Shown in pieces: positions 5,869-14,095 of a stretch of 16,955 nucleotides of DNA. This DNA is from an uncultured Collinsella sp. (GTDB lineage Bacteria > Actinomycetota > Coriobacteriia > Coriobacteriales > Coriobacteriaceae), in NCBI GenBank assembly GCA_900549555.1, contig UROO01000036.1, positions 1 to 16,955 of the forward strand. The letters are read 5' to 3'. The translations under genes and the position numbers were made by a program. The stretch's first letter is position 1. Each line of letters opens with the position of its first letter. The notes below the pieces were generated by a model, which was not told the origin of the DNA, did not search any database, and saw only the letters and a list, made by a program, of their open reading frames with translations.

Positions 5869-6471
5869 CTAGTGCACCAGTTTTCCAAACTGAATGGCGC
5901 GGACAATGAGCGTCACGCCAAACACCAGGAGTGCGGCGCCGCTAAAGATGACGAGCATCTTTGCCGACCACAGCGGATAGACAAACACGAACATGCCAGC
6001 GATGATGGAGAGCGCGCCGCTCAGGATGGCGAGGGCGCGGTTAGACGAAAGCTCGGATTCCAGAATGGACATGACTCCTTCGACGATCCAGCCAAAGCCA
6101 GCCACGACCACCACGAGCGTGGTGAGCGTCGCGGTCGAGAAGGCCTGATTGCGCAGGATTATGACGCCGCCCAGAATGATGAGCAGGTTGGAGATGATGC
6201 TCGTGACGCGCCAGCCGGCGGGCAGCAGCGGCTCAAAAATGGCGGTGAACAGCCTGACGCCAGCCGTGATCACAAAGTAGAAGCCCAGGACGGTCGTCAG
6301 GAAGATGAGGGACTTGGCGGGCGCAAACAGCAGCGCGATGCCGGCAAGCAGTGCGATGACGCCCGTGACGGCGTAGATCCAGCGCACGGCCTTGATTGCC
6401 TTGCCTGCCATGCTTTTCTCGTCAAATCCAAACAGATTCGACTGCTGGTCGTCGTTCTTAAAGATGCCCAT
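5869..6471 (-). CDS. HdeD-like (DUF308) membrane protein
   Basis: A 200-residue protein counted from the ATG at 6471, preceded by AAAGGAGA; an upstream start at 6504 has no such site. After about 35 polar residues there are six hydrophobic helices in three hairpin pairs, for example WIYAVTGVIALLAGIALLFA, LIFLTTVLGFYFVITAGV and ALAILSGALSIIAGMFVFVY. Three repeated helical hairpins with Gly-rich segments are characteristic of the HdeD/DUF308 family, linked to acid resistance in E. coli but mostly uncharacterised elsewhere. It is the first gene of a two-gene unit with the YaiI-like gene, into which its stop codon abuts directly. Confidence 0.85.
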   Translation of the reverse strand: MGIFKNDDQQSNLFGFDEKSMAGKAIKAVRWIYAVTGVIALLAGIALLFAPAKSLIFLTTVLGFYFVITAGVRLFTAIFEPLLPAGWRVTSIISNLLIILGGVIILRNQAFSTATLTTLVVVVAGFGWIVEGVMSILESELSSNRALAILSGALSIIAGMFVFVYPLWSAKMLVIFSGAALLVFGVTLIVRAIQFGKLVH

Positions 6472-6733
6472 GAGGTCTCCTTTCCGCACGGCGTTTGCCG
6501 TCATTGTTGTTTTTGCGGCGTATGCCGCAGTTGCTACAACAAGTATCGCCTAAAGGCACCGGCGTATGGGTTGGGGAGGGCGAAGTGTAACCCAAAGGTC
6601 CCGATTTGTTCTCGTTGTTCCCCATGTCGCGTTTTTCTATTCAACAGGTGTAGAACATTGCGGCCCTGTTCGTTATTGCCTGCGTTTTAGGTTAGATTTT
6701 TCTAAGAACAATTGCCTTGTATTGGGGGTCTCT

Positions 6734-7405
6734 ATGAACGAAGCTGTTCCCGCGGCGCCGTCGAGCGTGGAGTTGATGGCAAAGCAAGGTTGCGAAAAGC
6801 TCGGTCTGGAATCGTTTGACGCGCTGGTCCGTCGTGCCCGCACATGCCGTCGATTTGACGAGTCCATGCGCGTACCGCGCGAGTTTTTGCTTGAGCTGGC
6901 AGAGCTGGCGCACCTGGCTCCCTGCGGCGCTAATGCTCAGCGTCTGCGTTTTCATGTGGTGAGCGACGCCGAGGAGTGTTCGAGCTTATTTGAAAAGCTC
7001 ACATGGGCTGGTGCGCTCAAGGATTGGTCGGGTCCTGTCGAGGGCGAGCGCCCGACCGGCTATATCGCGATCCTTGCCGAGCGTCCCGCTCCGGGCAAGC
7101 CTGCCGCGCCAATCACCGAGGCAGACGCTGGTATCGCCGCGCAGACGATGATGCTCGCCGCCCGCAGCGCTACGCCCGAGGTGGCGGCGTGCATGTTCAA
7201 GGCTTTTCCGCCTCGTGCGATTGATGTCATGGGACTTGACGGCGACAAGTACGAGGTCAAGCTGATCATGGTCTTTGGCGTTCCCGCCGAGACACAGGTG
7301 ATCGATGCAATTGATTCCAACCCCGACGGCTCTATTAATTACTGGCGTGACGAGGCACAGGTACACCACGTACCCAAGCGTCCACTCGCCGACGTACTGG
7401 TGTAG
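6734..7405 (+). CDS. Nitroreductase family protein (FMN-dependent oxidoreductase)
   Basis: A 223-residue protein counted from the ATG at 6734 with a GGGGGT element just upstream; the longer frame from 6566 looks like non-coding leader. The N-terminal motif FDALVRRARTCRRFDE (about 29-44) corresponds to the nitroreductase signature R-x-S-x-R-x-F that contacts FMN phosphate, with Thr-Cys in place of Ser-x. APCGANAQRLRFHVV (about 61-75) corresponds to the usual APSxxNxQPWxFxVV, with Leu-Arg replacing Pro-Trp. ADAGIAAQTMMLAA matches the conserved dimer helix. The family reduces nitro compounds, quinones or flavins using NAD(P)H; the substrate here cannot be told. It stands alone, divergent from the HdeD-like gene. 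Confidence 0.82.
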   Translation: MNEAVPAAPSSVELMAKQGCEKLGLESFDALVRRARTCRRFDESMRVPREFLLELAELAHLAPCGANAQRLRFHVVSDAEECSSLFEKLTWAGALKDWSGPVEGERPTGYIAILAERPAPGKPAAPITEADAGIAAQTMMLAARSATPEVAACMFKAFPPRAIDVMGLDGDKYEVKLIMVFGVPAETQVIDAIDSNPDGSINYWRDEAQVHHVPKRPLADVLV

Positions 7406-7437
7406 TTGAGCGTCGCCCCGGCGTGATCCGGCGGTAA

Positions 7438-7472
7438 ACCACCACAAAGGTGCCCGTCCCCTTTGTGGTGGT
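7438..7472 (+). repeat. Perfect 13-bp intergenic hairpin
   Basis: ACCACCACAAAGG (7438-7450) pairs exactly with 7460-7472 around a 9-base loop. No T-tract follows, so it is not a standard terminator. It ends a few bases before the ribosome site of the phosphatase gene and could reduce read-through from the nitroreductase gene or belong to a dispersed palindrome family. Confidence 0.7.
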
Positions 7473-7487
7473 ACGAGGGGAGGGCAT

Positions 7488-8030
7488 GTGGCCGATCTGT
7501 ATTTGGCGCGGCATGGGCAGACCGAGCTCAATGTGCAGAACATTTTGCAGGGCTGGCACGATTCGCCGCTTACGGTGCGCGGGCGCGAGCAGGCACTGGC
7601 GACGCGCGCGGCGTTTGAGGCGCGCGGCATCTCCTTTGACCATGCGTATTCGTCTCCGTTGGGTCGGGCACGGTGTACGGCAGAGCTGATCGTTGGCGAG
7701 GGCCGTTCCATAGAGCTGGTCGATGACCTGCGCGAGTGGCATTTGGGATCGTTGGAGGGCACATCAAACCGCGAGATGCCGGCGCAACCCTGGGGCGATT
7801 ATCCGGTCGCCTTTGGTGGCGAGTCGGAAAGTGAGCTTCGCGCACGTATGGTCGCGGCGCTGTCCCGCATCATGGCCCGGCCTCGGCACGACTGCGTGCT
7901 GGCCGTTTCCCACGGCTCGGCCTGCCAGGAGTTTCTTAGATGCGTGGCCGGCGGGGGAGAACAGCCCGACAACGGCGCCGTGCTTCATTTTGGTTATTTC
8001 GATGGGGCGTTTTCGCTCTTGGGTTGGTAG
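7488..8030 (+). CDS. Histidine phosphatase (phosphoglycerate mutase-like), first of a tandem pair
   Basis: A 180-residue protein starting at a GTG (7488) preceded by GGGGAGGG; the overlapping ATG at 7486 is in another frame. Catalytic features are all present: RHGQT near the N-terminus with the phospho-accepting His, SSPLGRARCTAE with the phosphate-binding Arg, LREWHLGSLEG with the proton-donor Glu, and VSHGSA with the second His. The enzyme hydrolyses or transfers phosphate through phosphohistidine; substrates range widely (sugar phosphates, phosphorylated cofactors). It lies 18 bp before a paralog in the same direction, surely in one transcript. Confidence 0.9.
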   Translation: MADLYLARHGQTELNVQNILQGWHDSPLTVRGREQALATRAAFEARGISFDHAYSSPLGRARCTAELIVGEGRSIELVDDLREWHLGSLEGTSNREMPAQPWGDYPVAFGGESESELRARMVAALSRIMARPRHDCVLAVSHGSACQEFLRCVAGGGEQPDNGAVLHFGYFDGAFSLLGW

Positions 8031-8048
8031 CAAACGAAAGGACCCCCT

Positions 8049-8684
8049 ATGAATAAAGACCTGTATCTGGTCCGTCATGGACAGACGATATTCAACCTTA
8101 AGCGCATTATTCAGGGCTGGAGCGACTCTCCTCTCACGCAGCTGGGATGCGACCAGGCGGCGCGCGCCGGCATGTTCTTGCGTGCGCGCGGCATTGAGCC
8201 CGACCATGCCTACACCTCGACGCTGCACCGCACCGAGCAGACTATCGCCAGCCTGTGGCCGGGCCTTGTCTACGAGCGCCTTGATGGCCTGCGTGAGTGG
8301 TTCTTTGGTGACTTCGAGGCCGAGCGCGTGATGCTGATGCCTGGGCGTCCGTGGCGTGACTTTTACCGCCAGTTCGGCGGCGAGGGGCAGATGCAGGTGC
8401 GCGAGCGCATGGTGGCGACGTTGACCGATCTTATGCGACGCCCGGATCATTCGTGCGTGCTCGCGGTAAGCCATGGCTCGGCTATCAAGGAGTTTATGGA
8501 TCACGTGAAGGGCACGGCGGCAGACGAGCGCGACCGTGTGCCGGGCAACTGCTCGGTGCTGCATTTTGCGTTTGACGATGCAACCGATACGTTTGACCTG
8601 GTCGAAGTCTTTACGCAGGAAGATTATGCGCGCGAGCTGGGTCTTGAGCCGCTCGTGGCGGCAACGGGTCCGCAGCGCGGGTAG
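8049..8684 (+). CDS. Histidine phosphatase (phosphoglycerate mutase-like), second of a tandem pair
   Basis: A 211-residue paralog of the gene just upstream, starting at an ATG with an AAAGGA site. The same catalytic set is present: RHGQT, STLHRTEQT with Arg, LREWFFGDFEA with Glu, and VSHGSA with His. Shared stretches include DLYL, QGW-DSPLT and FDHAY/PDHAY. It differs by a longer acidic C-terminal tail and by Thr-Leu-His replacing Pro-Leu-Gly around the Arg, so substrate choice has probably diverged after duplication. A bidirectional hairpin follows at 8730-8767. Confidence 0.9.
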   Translation: MNKDLYLVRHGQTIFNLKRIIQGWSDSPLTQLGCDQAARAGMFLRARGIEPDHAYTSTLHRTEQTIASLWPGLVYERLDGLREWFFGDFEAERVMLMPGRPWRDFYRQFGGEGQMQVRERMVATLTDLMRRPDHSCVLAVSHGSAIKEFMDHVKGTAADERDRVPGNCSVLHFAFDDATDTFDLVEVFTQEDYARELGLEPLVAATGPQRG

Positions 8685-8729
8685 CCTGGGCGTGGCGACG
8701 TGGATTGCCGACATCATTGCTCGATGTGA

Positions 8730-8767
8730 AAGGGGCGGGGATGCATGCGCATGTATCCCCGCCCCTT
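8730..8767. terminator. Hairpin terminator between convergent units
   Basis: AAGGGGCGGGGAT (8730-8742) pairs with 8755-8767, and the stem can extend inwards with one G-T pair. It lies between the plus-strand phosphatase pair and the minus-strand DUF1015 gene. The plus-strand tail is TTGTTTGTTG, a fair T-rich end; the minus-strand tail has three T. Confidence 0.8.
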
Positions 8768-8811
8768 GTTTGTTGAGCGGCCGAGTCTTTGTACTGGGCG
8801 TTTACGCCCTG

Positions 8812-9492
8812 TTAGAACCGTGCGATCTGGTGGGTGAGCAGGCCCGTTGGAACCTGCGGTGCGCCGCCGGTGACCTGCGCGGCGGGGAATAACGCGGCAA
8901 CGGTAAAGTTGAACGGCTCTTTGCCCGTGTAGGTGCCGGCTGTGCGGGCCTCGTCCGCCAGGAGCTGCGCCGCCCCTGTCAGCGCGGCGGCATAGGTGGG
9001 GTCGTCAGCCGGCGCCGGCTCTGGTGCCTGGTCGAGCATGGCTCGGATGGCGGCAACGGCGTCCTCGCGCTTGACCTCCCACACGCGGTGCGTAATGCCG
9101 GCGGGGTCGGTGACGGCATAGAGCGACGCACCCTCTTTGGCGGCGCCCAGGATGATATCCATGACGGGCGACGCCTCGTAGGTAAGCGACACGGGGTGCG
9201 GCTGGACCTTAAGCTCGGCGATTGCGCGGGCGGCTGCGGTCGCACCTGCGGGGGTCGCGCCGTCGCCCGCCAGTACGCCGACCGGGCAAATCGCCACGAC
9301 ACCCGTCACGCGACCCGGTTCGCCCGAGCACTCGTACACGTAATACGCCGCGCCCGGATCTTTGAGCATAAGCCCGTCGGCGATGGCGTCGCGCAGGGCG
9401 TCGTTGCTGCTCAGGATACCGCCCATCTGCGGCAGCGCTTCGAGCACGCGGTCCTGAGCTGGGCGGATGCAGGGAAACGGAAGTGCTTTCAT
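8812..9492 (-). CDS. Short, degenerate DUF1015 family protein
   Basis: A 226-residue protein whose segments line up with DUF1015: GLMLKDPGAAYYVYE followed by TGVVAICPV (about 40-72), the PVSLTYEASPVMDIIL region (about 99-115), ITHRVWEVKREDAVAAI (about 132-148), and YTGKEPFNFTVAALFPA (about 189-205). Full members are about 400 residues. Here the C-terminal half is missing and the family's hallmark ADGHHR motif is replaced by AAALTGAAQL. The start ATG is preceded by AGGA. In Clostridia DUF1015 genes often accompany serC and serA, and here both lie about 2-4 kb upstream on the same strand, separated by the M20 remnant and a nuclease-like gene on the other strand. Catalytic function is doubtful. 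Confidence 0.75.
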   Translation of the reverse strand: MKALPFPCIRPAQDRVLEALPQMGGILSSNDALRDAIADGLMLKDPGAAYYVYECSGEPGRVTGVVAICPVGVLAGDGATPAGATAAARAIAELKVQPHPVSLTYEASPVMDIILGAAKEGASLYAVTDPAGITHRVWEVKREDAVAAIRAMLDQAPEPAPADDPTYAAALTGAAQLLADEARTAGTYTGKEPFNFTVAALFPAAQVTGGAPQVPTGLLTHQIARF

Positions 9493-9531
9493 GGGCGGTC
9501 CTAACGCGCGAGTCGGTTTGTTCGCGGCTTA

Positions 9532-10038
9532 TTATGCCCCAACTTGGACGCTTGCGTCCCAGAGCGTGTTGTCAACAAACGCGATGAGTACGTTCTGGCA
9601 GCGAACGATATCGGCATGGGGCACATACTCGTTGGGCTTGTGCGCGAGCGCTAACGAGCCGGGGCCGTAGCTCATGCAATTGCGGTTACCCGTCTTGCCG
9701 GCAATGACGGCGGTATCGGTGCAGCCGGTAAAGAAGCCGACGGTCGTGTCCGCGTTCTAGCCATCGCCTAGGGTGACGGTATCCATATGGCAGATGTAGA
9801 CGAGCCGCGCCTCGCCGCTCGCGCCCGGCACGGTAATCATAAGGTTGCAGCGCCCGGGGAACACTTCGAGCTCGCGTATCTCTGCGGTGTCCAGCACGGG
9901 CGAATCGAGTTTGGCAACATATGTCTCGACCAGGTCTTTGATATGTTGTTCGATCTCGAGCTCATACGCGCCGGGGTCTGAGCTGTCAATCTTCACAAGC
10001 TCCTGCGCAAGCCGCCAGGCAAAGTCCTCATCAACCAT
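9532..10038 (-). pseudogene. Internally deleted M20 family metallopeptidase remnant
   Basis: One reading frame holds both ends of an M20 (ArgE/DapE-like) peptidase but not its middle. The first 93 codons include ELVKIDSSDPGAYE and LVYICHMDTV, the latter with the metal-binding His-x-Asp. They end at GDG followed by TAG at 9757-9759, where family members often have GDGW, so TGG to TAG is a likely origin. Past the stop, 74 codons in the same frame give TGCTDTAVIAGKTG, MSYGPGSLALAHKPNEYVP and VRCQNVLIAFV, the usual C-terminal end. Some 200 or more central residues, including other metal ligands and the dimer domain, are gone. The TTG at 10068 is an alternative start. It lies 39 bp upstream of the DUF1015 gene and next to a nuclease-like gene that may have arrived later. 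Confidence 0.88.
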
Positions 10039-10195
10039 ATGCAACTTCACAATCAGCCTGCTTTCCAAACCGATTGTAAGCCACCTGGAAGATTCGCGAC
10101 GTGCATGTTGTAGCAGTATTTACCGTTCGCAGGCCGAGCCATCGCGTCTGCCGTCCGGGCGGGCTCGCAAACGACGTAGTGGGTACGTACCTTTC

Positions 10196-11245
10196 ATGGA
10201 CGACATGCTGTGCGACATATCTGCCTTTCGGTATCACCGGATACCTCCACAGGTTTTGGCAATAATGCCGGACCTGCCCGATTCTGTGGACGATCCACGC
10301 AGGGAGCGTCTTTGTGAGCATCCGCTCGTCAAGCATTTCCTGGGCACACCATTACACGTGTTGGCACAGGGCGGCTGCGGACGTAAAGGCGGTCGCATTG
10401 TCAGGCATGTTTGGAACGGGGAGAGGCCGTTTGGCTCCGTACGGCAGACAGAGTTTGGCCTTGATGTCGCGTCCCCGCTCTTTACCCTGCTGACCCTGGC
10501 TTCCTCGGTTTCAAACGAGCGTCTGATCATGTGCATGTATGAGATGTGTGGCACCTTTGCCGTGTGCAAGATTGCGCCCCAGGTAAAGTTGGCACTTGAA
10601 CAGGCATATGGGGGCCGGTGGGGTGACGCACGGTTGGGCTGGGAAAACGTAAAGGATGCCTCGGGGAATCCAACGGACTTGTGGAAACGACCTCCCTTGA
10701 TCGAGTTCTCTGACCTTACGGAGTTCGCCAATAAGATCCAGGGACTCCGCGGTGCTAAATCATTCACACGTGCCGCGAAATGCATTACGGGGGTTGTGGC
10801 ATCGCCGCTTGAGGTCCAAGCTTCGATGCTGTTTGGCCTTTCGAGGCTGCGCGGCGGCGAAGGGCTGCGCCTTACCAATAATGTTGAGATTCGCATGACG
10901 CGCAGCGCCCGCCTGATTTCGGGGCTTGATAGGCGCTACGCCGATATCTTGCTGTCAAATAAGGACGGCAGCCGAGAGTGCCTGGTTGAATGTCAAGGTA
11001 AAGCCATTCACGGATCCATAGAATCCAAGATCTCGGACTCCGATCGAACGACGGCCCTGCAGACGATGGGATATCCTGTCGTTCTGATGACCTATGGTCA
11101 GCTGGTCGACTCCGATGCCTTCCGCGTGGTGATGGAACTCATCATGTCCTATCTCGATGTGCCGTTGAAAGACAAGACGCCGCGGCAGCAGAAGCTCGAA
11201 CGACGGCTTCGTGAGGAGATTTTTATCGATTGGGCGGGAATGTAG
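10196..11245 (+). CDS. Second AbiEi/DUF559-like protein, diverged paralog of 1343-2542
   Basis: A 349-residue protein counted from the ATG at 10196; the open frame extends back to 9845 but crosses the M20 remnant on the other strand. The layout matches the gene at 1343-2542: MLCDISAFRYHRIPP at the start, HVLAQGGCGRKGGRIVRHVW (about 54-73), VASPLFTLLTLASS and MYEMCGTFAV (about 91-123), then the nuclease-like domain SPLE (Glu206), RRYADILL (Asp250), CLVECQGKAIHG (Glu265) and TMGYPVVLMTY. The family's E-x-N/D-G is here E-C-Q-G, which may weaken metal binding. The C-terminus is short, without the paralog's charged 100-residue tail. Function unknown. A long inverted repeat lies downstream at 11321-11504. 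Confidence 0.72.
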   Translation: MDDMLCDISAFRYHRIPPQVLAIMPDLPDSVDDPRRERLCEHPLVKHFLGTPLHVLAQGGCGRKGGRIVRHVWNGERPFGSVRQTEFGLDVASPLFTLLTLASSVSNERLIMCMYEMCGTFAVCKIAPQVKLALEQAYGGRWGDARLGWENVKDASGNPTDLWKRPPLIEFSDLTEFANKIQGLRGAKSFTRAAKCITGVVASPLEVQASMLFGLSRLRGGEGLRLTNNVEIRMTRSARLISGLDRRYADILLSNKDGSRECLVECQGKAIHGSIESKISDSDRTTALQTMGYPVVLMTYGQLVDSDAFRVVMELIMSYLDVPLKDKTPRQQKLERRLREEIFIDWAGM

Positions 11246-11320
11246 CCGCGCGGGTGGAAAATGGTCGCGGAAGCTAGGGTTTTAGTTGCGAATAGCCTTC
11301 AATTGCTCCTTGGAATTGGC

Positions 11321-11504
11321 TTGAAAAGTGCTACCTAGAGCAAGTTATTTCGGAAAATGGACAGTCAACTTTAGTTTGGCATATAGAGATCGATTTTTAC
11401 CTACTAAAACCCCTGATAAAGCTGTTTGTAAAAGCAGTTGTGCTTAGCGACTAGGGCCTCACTGTCGATTATCCGAAAAAACTTATTATGGGTAGCATTT
11501 TCAA
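11321..11504. repeat. Long imperfect inverted repeat downstream of the nuclease-like gene
   Basis: Arms 11321-11365 and 11461-11504 are reverse complements at 37 of 45 aligned positions with one gap; shared blocks include TGCTACC, AAGTT, TTTCGGA and GACAGT. Weaker similarity may continue inwards. The spacer is 95 bp. The sequence is unrelated to the 41-bp repeat at 1092-1338, but the placement is the same: just after the stop codon of an AbiEi/DUF559-like gene. Confidence 0.72.
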
Positions 11505-11518
11505 AACCAGCCGGAGCA

Positions 11519-11555
11519 ACGAAATCGGCCCCCGTTTCGTGAAAACGGGGGCCGA
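11519..11555 (-). terminator. Terminator of serA
   Basis: TCGGCCCCCGTTT (11525-11537) pairs perfectly with 11543-11555 around a 5-base loop, 40 bp after the serA stop codon. The minus-strand tail is TTTCGTT. Confidence 0.85.
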
Positions 11556-11594
11556 ATGGACTTCGTGGTCTGTCTGGCAGGCTTGGCGCCGACG

Positions 11595-12758
11595 CTACTT
11601 GATCACGCGCACGCGATACATCGACGGAATCTGCTTGAGCGCCTCGATGGTGCTGCTGTTCAGGTGCTCGTCGGTGTCGAACATGGTGTAGGCGTTCTCG
11701 CCAGCGGACTCGTTGGTCATACGCTGCACGTTGGCGTTGTCCTTGGCGAGAATGGCCGTGATCTGGCCGATCATGTTGGGCACGTTGGCGTGCAGGCAGG
11801 CGATGCGGCTCGCGGCGCGCGCCTTGCCCATGCTGCAGGCGGGGTAGTTGACGCTGTGCGCGATATTGCCGTTTTCCAGGTAATCCTTGAGCTCGCTGAT
11901 CGCCATGTCGGCGCAGTTGGCCTCGGCCTCGCCGGTGCCGGCGCCCGAGTGCGTGGTGATAAACGTATTGGGCATCTTGACGGTCTTGGGCGTGGCAAAG
12001 TCGCAGCTAAACCAGCTAAGCTTGCCCTCGCGCAGGGCGGCGTCGACGGCGTCCTCGTCAATGATGGTCTCGCGCGCGTAGTTGATGAGCACGGCGTCGG
12101 GTGCCAGCAGGTTGATTTGCTCGGTACTGATCATGCCGATGGTGTCGGCCTTGCTGGGCACGTGCACGGTGAGGTAGTCGCAGCCGCGGCAGAGGTCCTC
12201 GAGCGTGCCCACGCGCTGCACCTCGCGGCTCAGCACCCACGCGTGCTCGACGGAAATGAACGGATCGTAGCCGTAGACATCCATGCCCAGATCGACGCAG
12301 GCGTTGGCGACCTTGGAGCCCACGTTGCCCAGGCCGATGACGCCGATGCGCTTGCCCTTGAGCTCGCGTCCCACAAAGGCCTTCTTGGCCTTTTCGGCGT
12401 CGACCTGAATCTCGGGGTCGTCGGCGTTGTCGCGCACCCAATTCATCGACTGCACCACGCCGCGGCTCGAGAGCACCAGCATGCCCAGGACGAGCTCCTT
12501 GACGGCGTTGCTGTTGGCACCGGGGGAGTTAAAGACGACGACGCCCTTTTTGGCGTACTCCTCGACGGGGATGTTATTGACGCCGGCGCCGCAGCGGGCG
12601 ATGGCGCGGATGCCCTCGGGCAGCTCGTAGCCGTGCAGGTCGGTCGAGCGCATCAGGATGGCGTCGGCCTCCTCGGCGGTGCCCACAAACTCGTAGCCCT
12701 CGCCAAACTCGACTTTGCCGTCTTTAGTGATGTCGTCGATGGTCTTAATCTTACGCAT
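11595..12758 (-). CDS. serA: D-3-phosphoglycerate dehydrogenase
   Basis: A 387-residue enzyme catalysing the NAD-dependent oxidation of 3-phosphoglycerate, the first step of serine synthesis. The NAD-binding motif is IGLGNVG (141-147) with the acidic end YGYDP about 20 residues later. Substrate-site features are GAGVNNIPVEEYA (about 57-69), INYARE with catalytic Arg229, and TTHSGAGTGEAE with catalytic His270. The region where longer enzymes have DVFxxEP reads CDFATPKTV, as in the short PGDH group, so the canonical Glu is not obvious. A C-terminal ACT domain (about 317-387, IACLHANVPNMIGQI) suggests serine feedback or regulatory binding. The length fits the short type. An AAGGAG site precedes the ATG. 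It lies 70 bp after serC in the same direction and ends at a strong terminator. Confidence 0.96.
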   Translation of the reverse strand: MRKIKTIDDITKDGKVEFGEGYEFVGTAEEADAILMRSTDLHGYELPEGIRAIARCGAGVNNIPVEEYAKKGVVVFNSPGANSNAVKELVLGMLVLSSRGVVQSMNWVRDNADDPEIQVDAEKAKKAFVGRELKGKRIGVIGLGNVGSKVANACVDLGMDVYGYDPFISVEHAWVLSREVQRVGTLEDLCRGCDYLTVHVPSKADTIGMISTEQINLLAPDAVLINYARETIIDEDAVDAALREGKLSWFSCDFATPKTVKMPNTFITTHSGAGTGEAEANCADMAISELKDYLENGNIAHSVNYPACSMGKARAASRIACLHANVPNMIGQITAILAKDNANVQRMTNESAGENAYTMFDTDEHLNSSTIEALKQIPSMYRVRVIK

Positions 12759-12828
12759 GGAAAAACTCCTTAGCAGGTTTGGTTTAAACAGGTGGTTTGA
12801 AGTGGCTGGTCGGCCCGCGCGTTGCGGG

Positions 12829-13953
<1,125 letters not shown>

Positions 13954-13992
13954 CTTCTAGTTCCCCCTCGTAGTCGTTTGAACGTTCGGGAT

Positions 13993-14001
13993 ACTTTAGC
14001 A
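13993..14001 (-). promoter_or_regulatory. Possible extended -10 promoter of serC-serA
   Basis: On the minus strand TGCTAAAGT gives an extended -10 (TG-n-TAAAGT) about 40 bp before the serC ATG. No good -35 hexamer was found at the usual distance, so this is tentative. Confidence 0.35.
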
Positions 14002-14095
14002 CAGTGGAGCGCCGGGCGCGACCGCATCACGGTAAAACCCGAGTGCGCCGCTATGATTTACAGGATGGTTACATGGGGGAGGGCGGTCGTTAGGT

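Larger units (their letters stand above)
11246..11594. other. AT-rich gap between the nuclease-like gene and serA
   Basis: About 350 bp without a gene, visibly more AT-rich than its surroundings. It holds the inverted repeat at 11321-11504 and the serA terminator at 11519-11555. A further 15-bp imperfect inverted repeat (11274-11288 with 11401-11415, 12 of 15) is interleaved with the larger one. Confidence 0.7.

Noticed and set aside
5494..6690. Plus-strand open frame of 398 codons opposite the YaiI-like and HdeD-like genes
   Set aside because: It covers two well-supported genes and the intergenic region, and its product is low-complexity Asp/His/Arg-rich without a recognisable domain.
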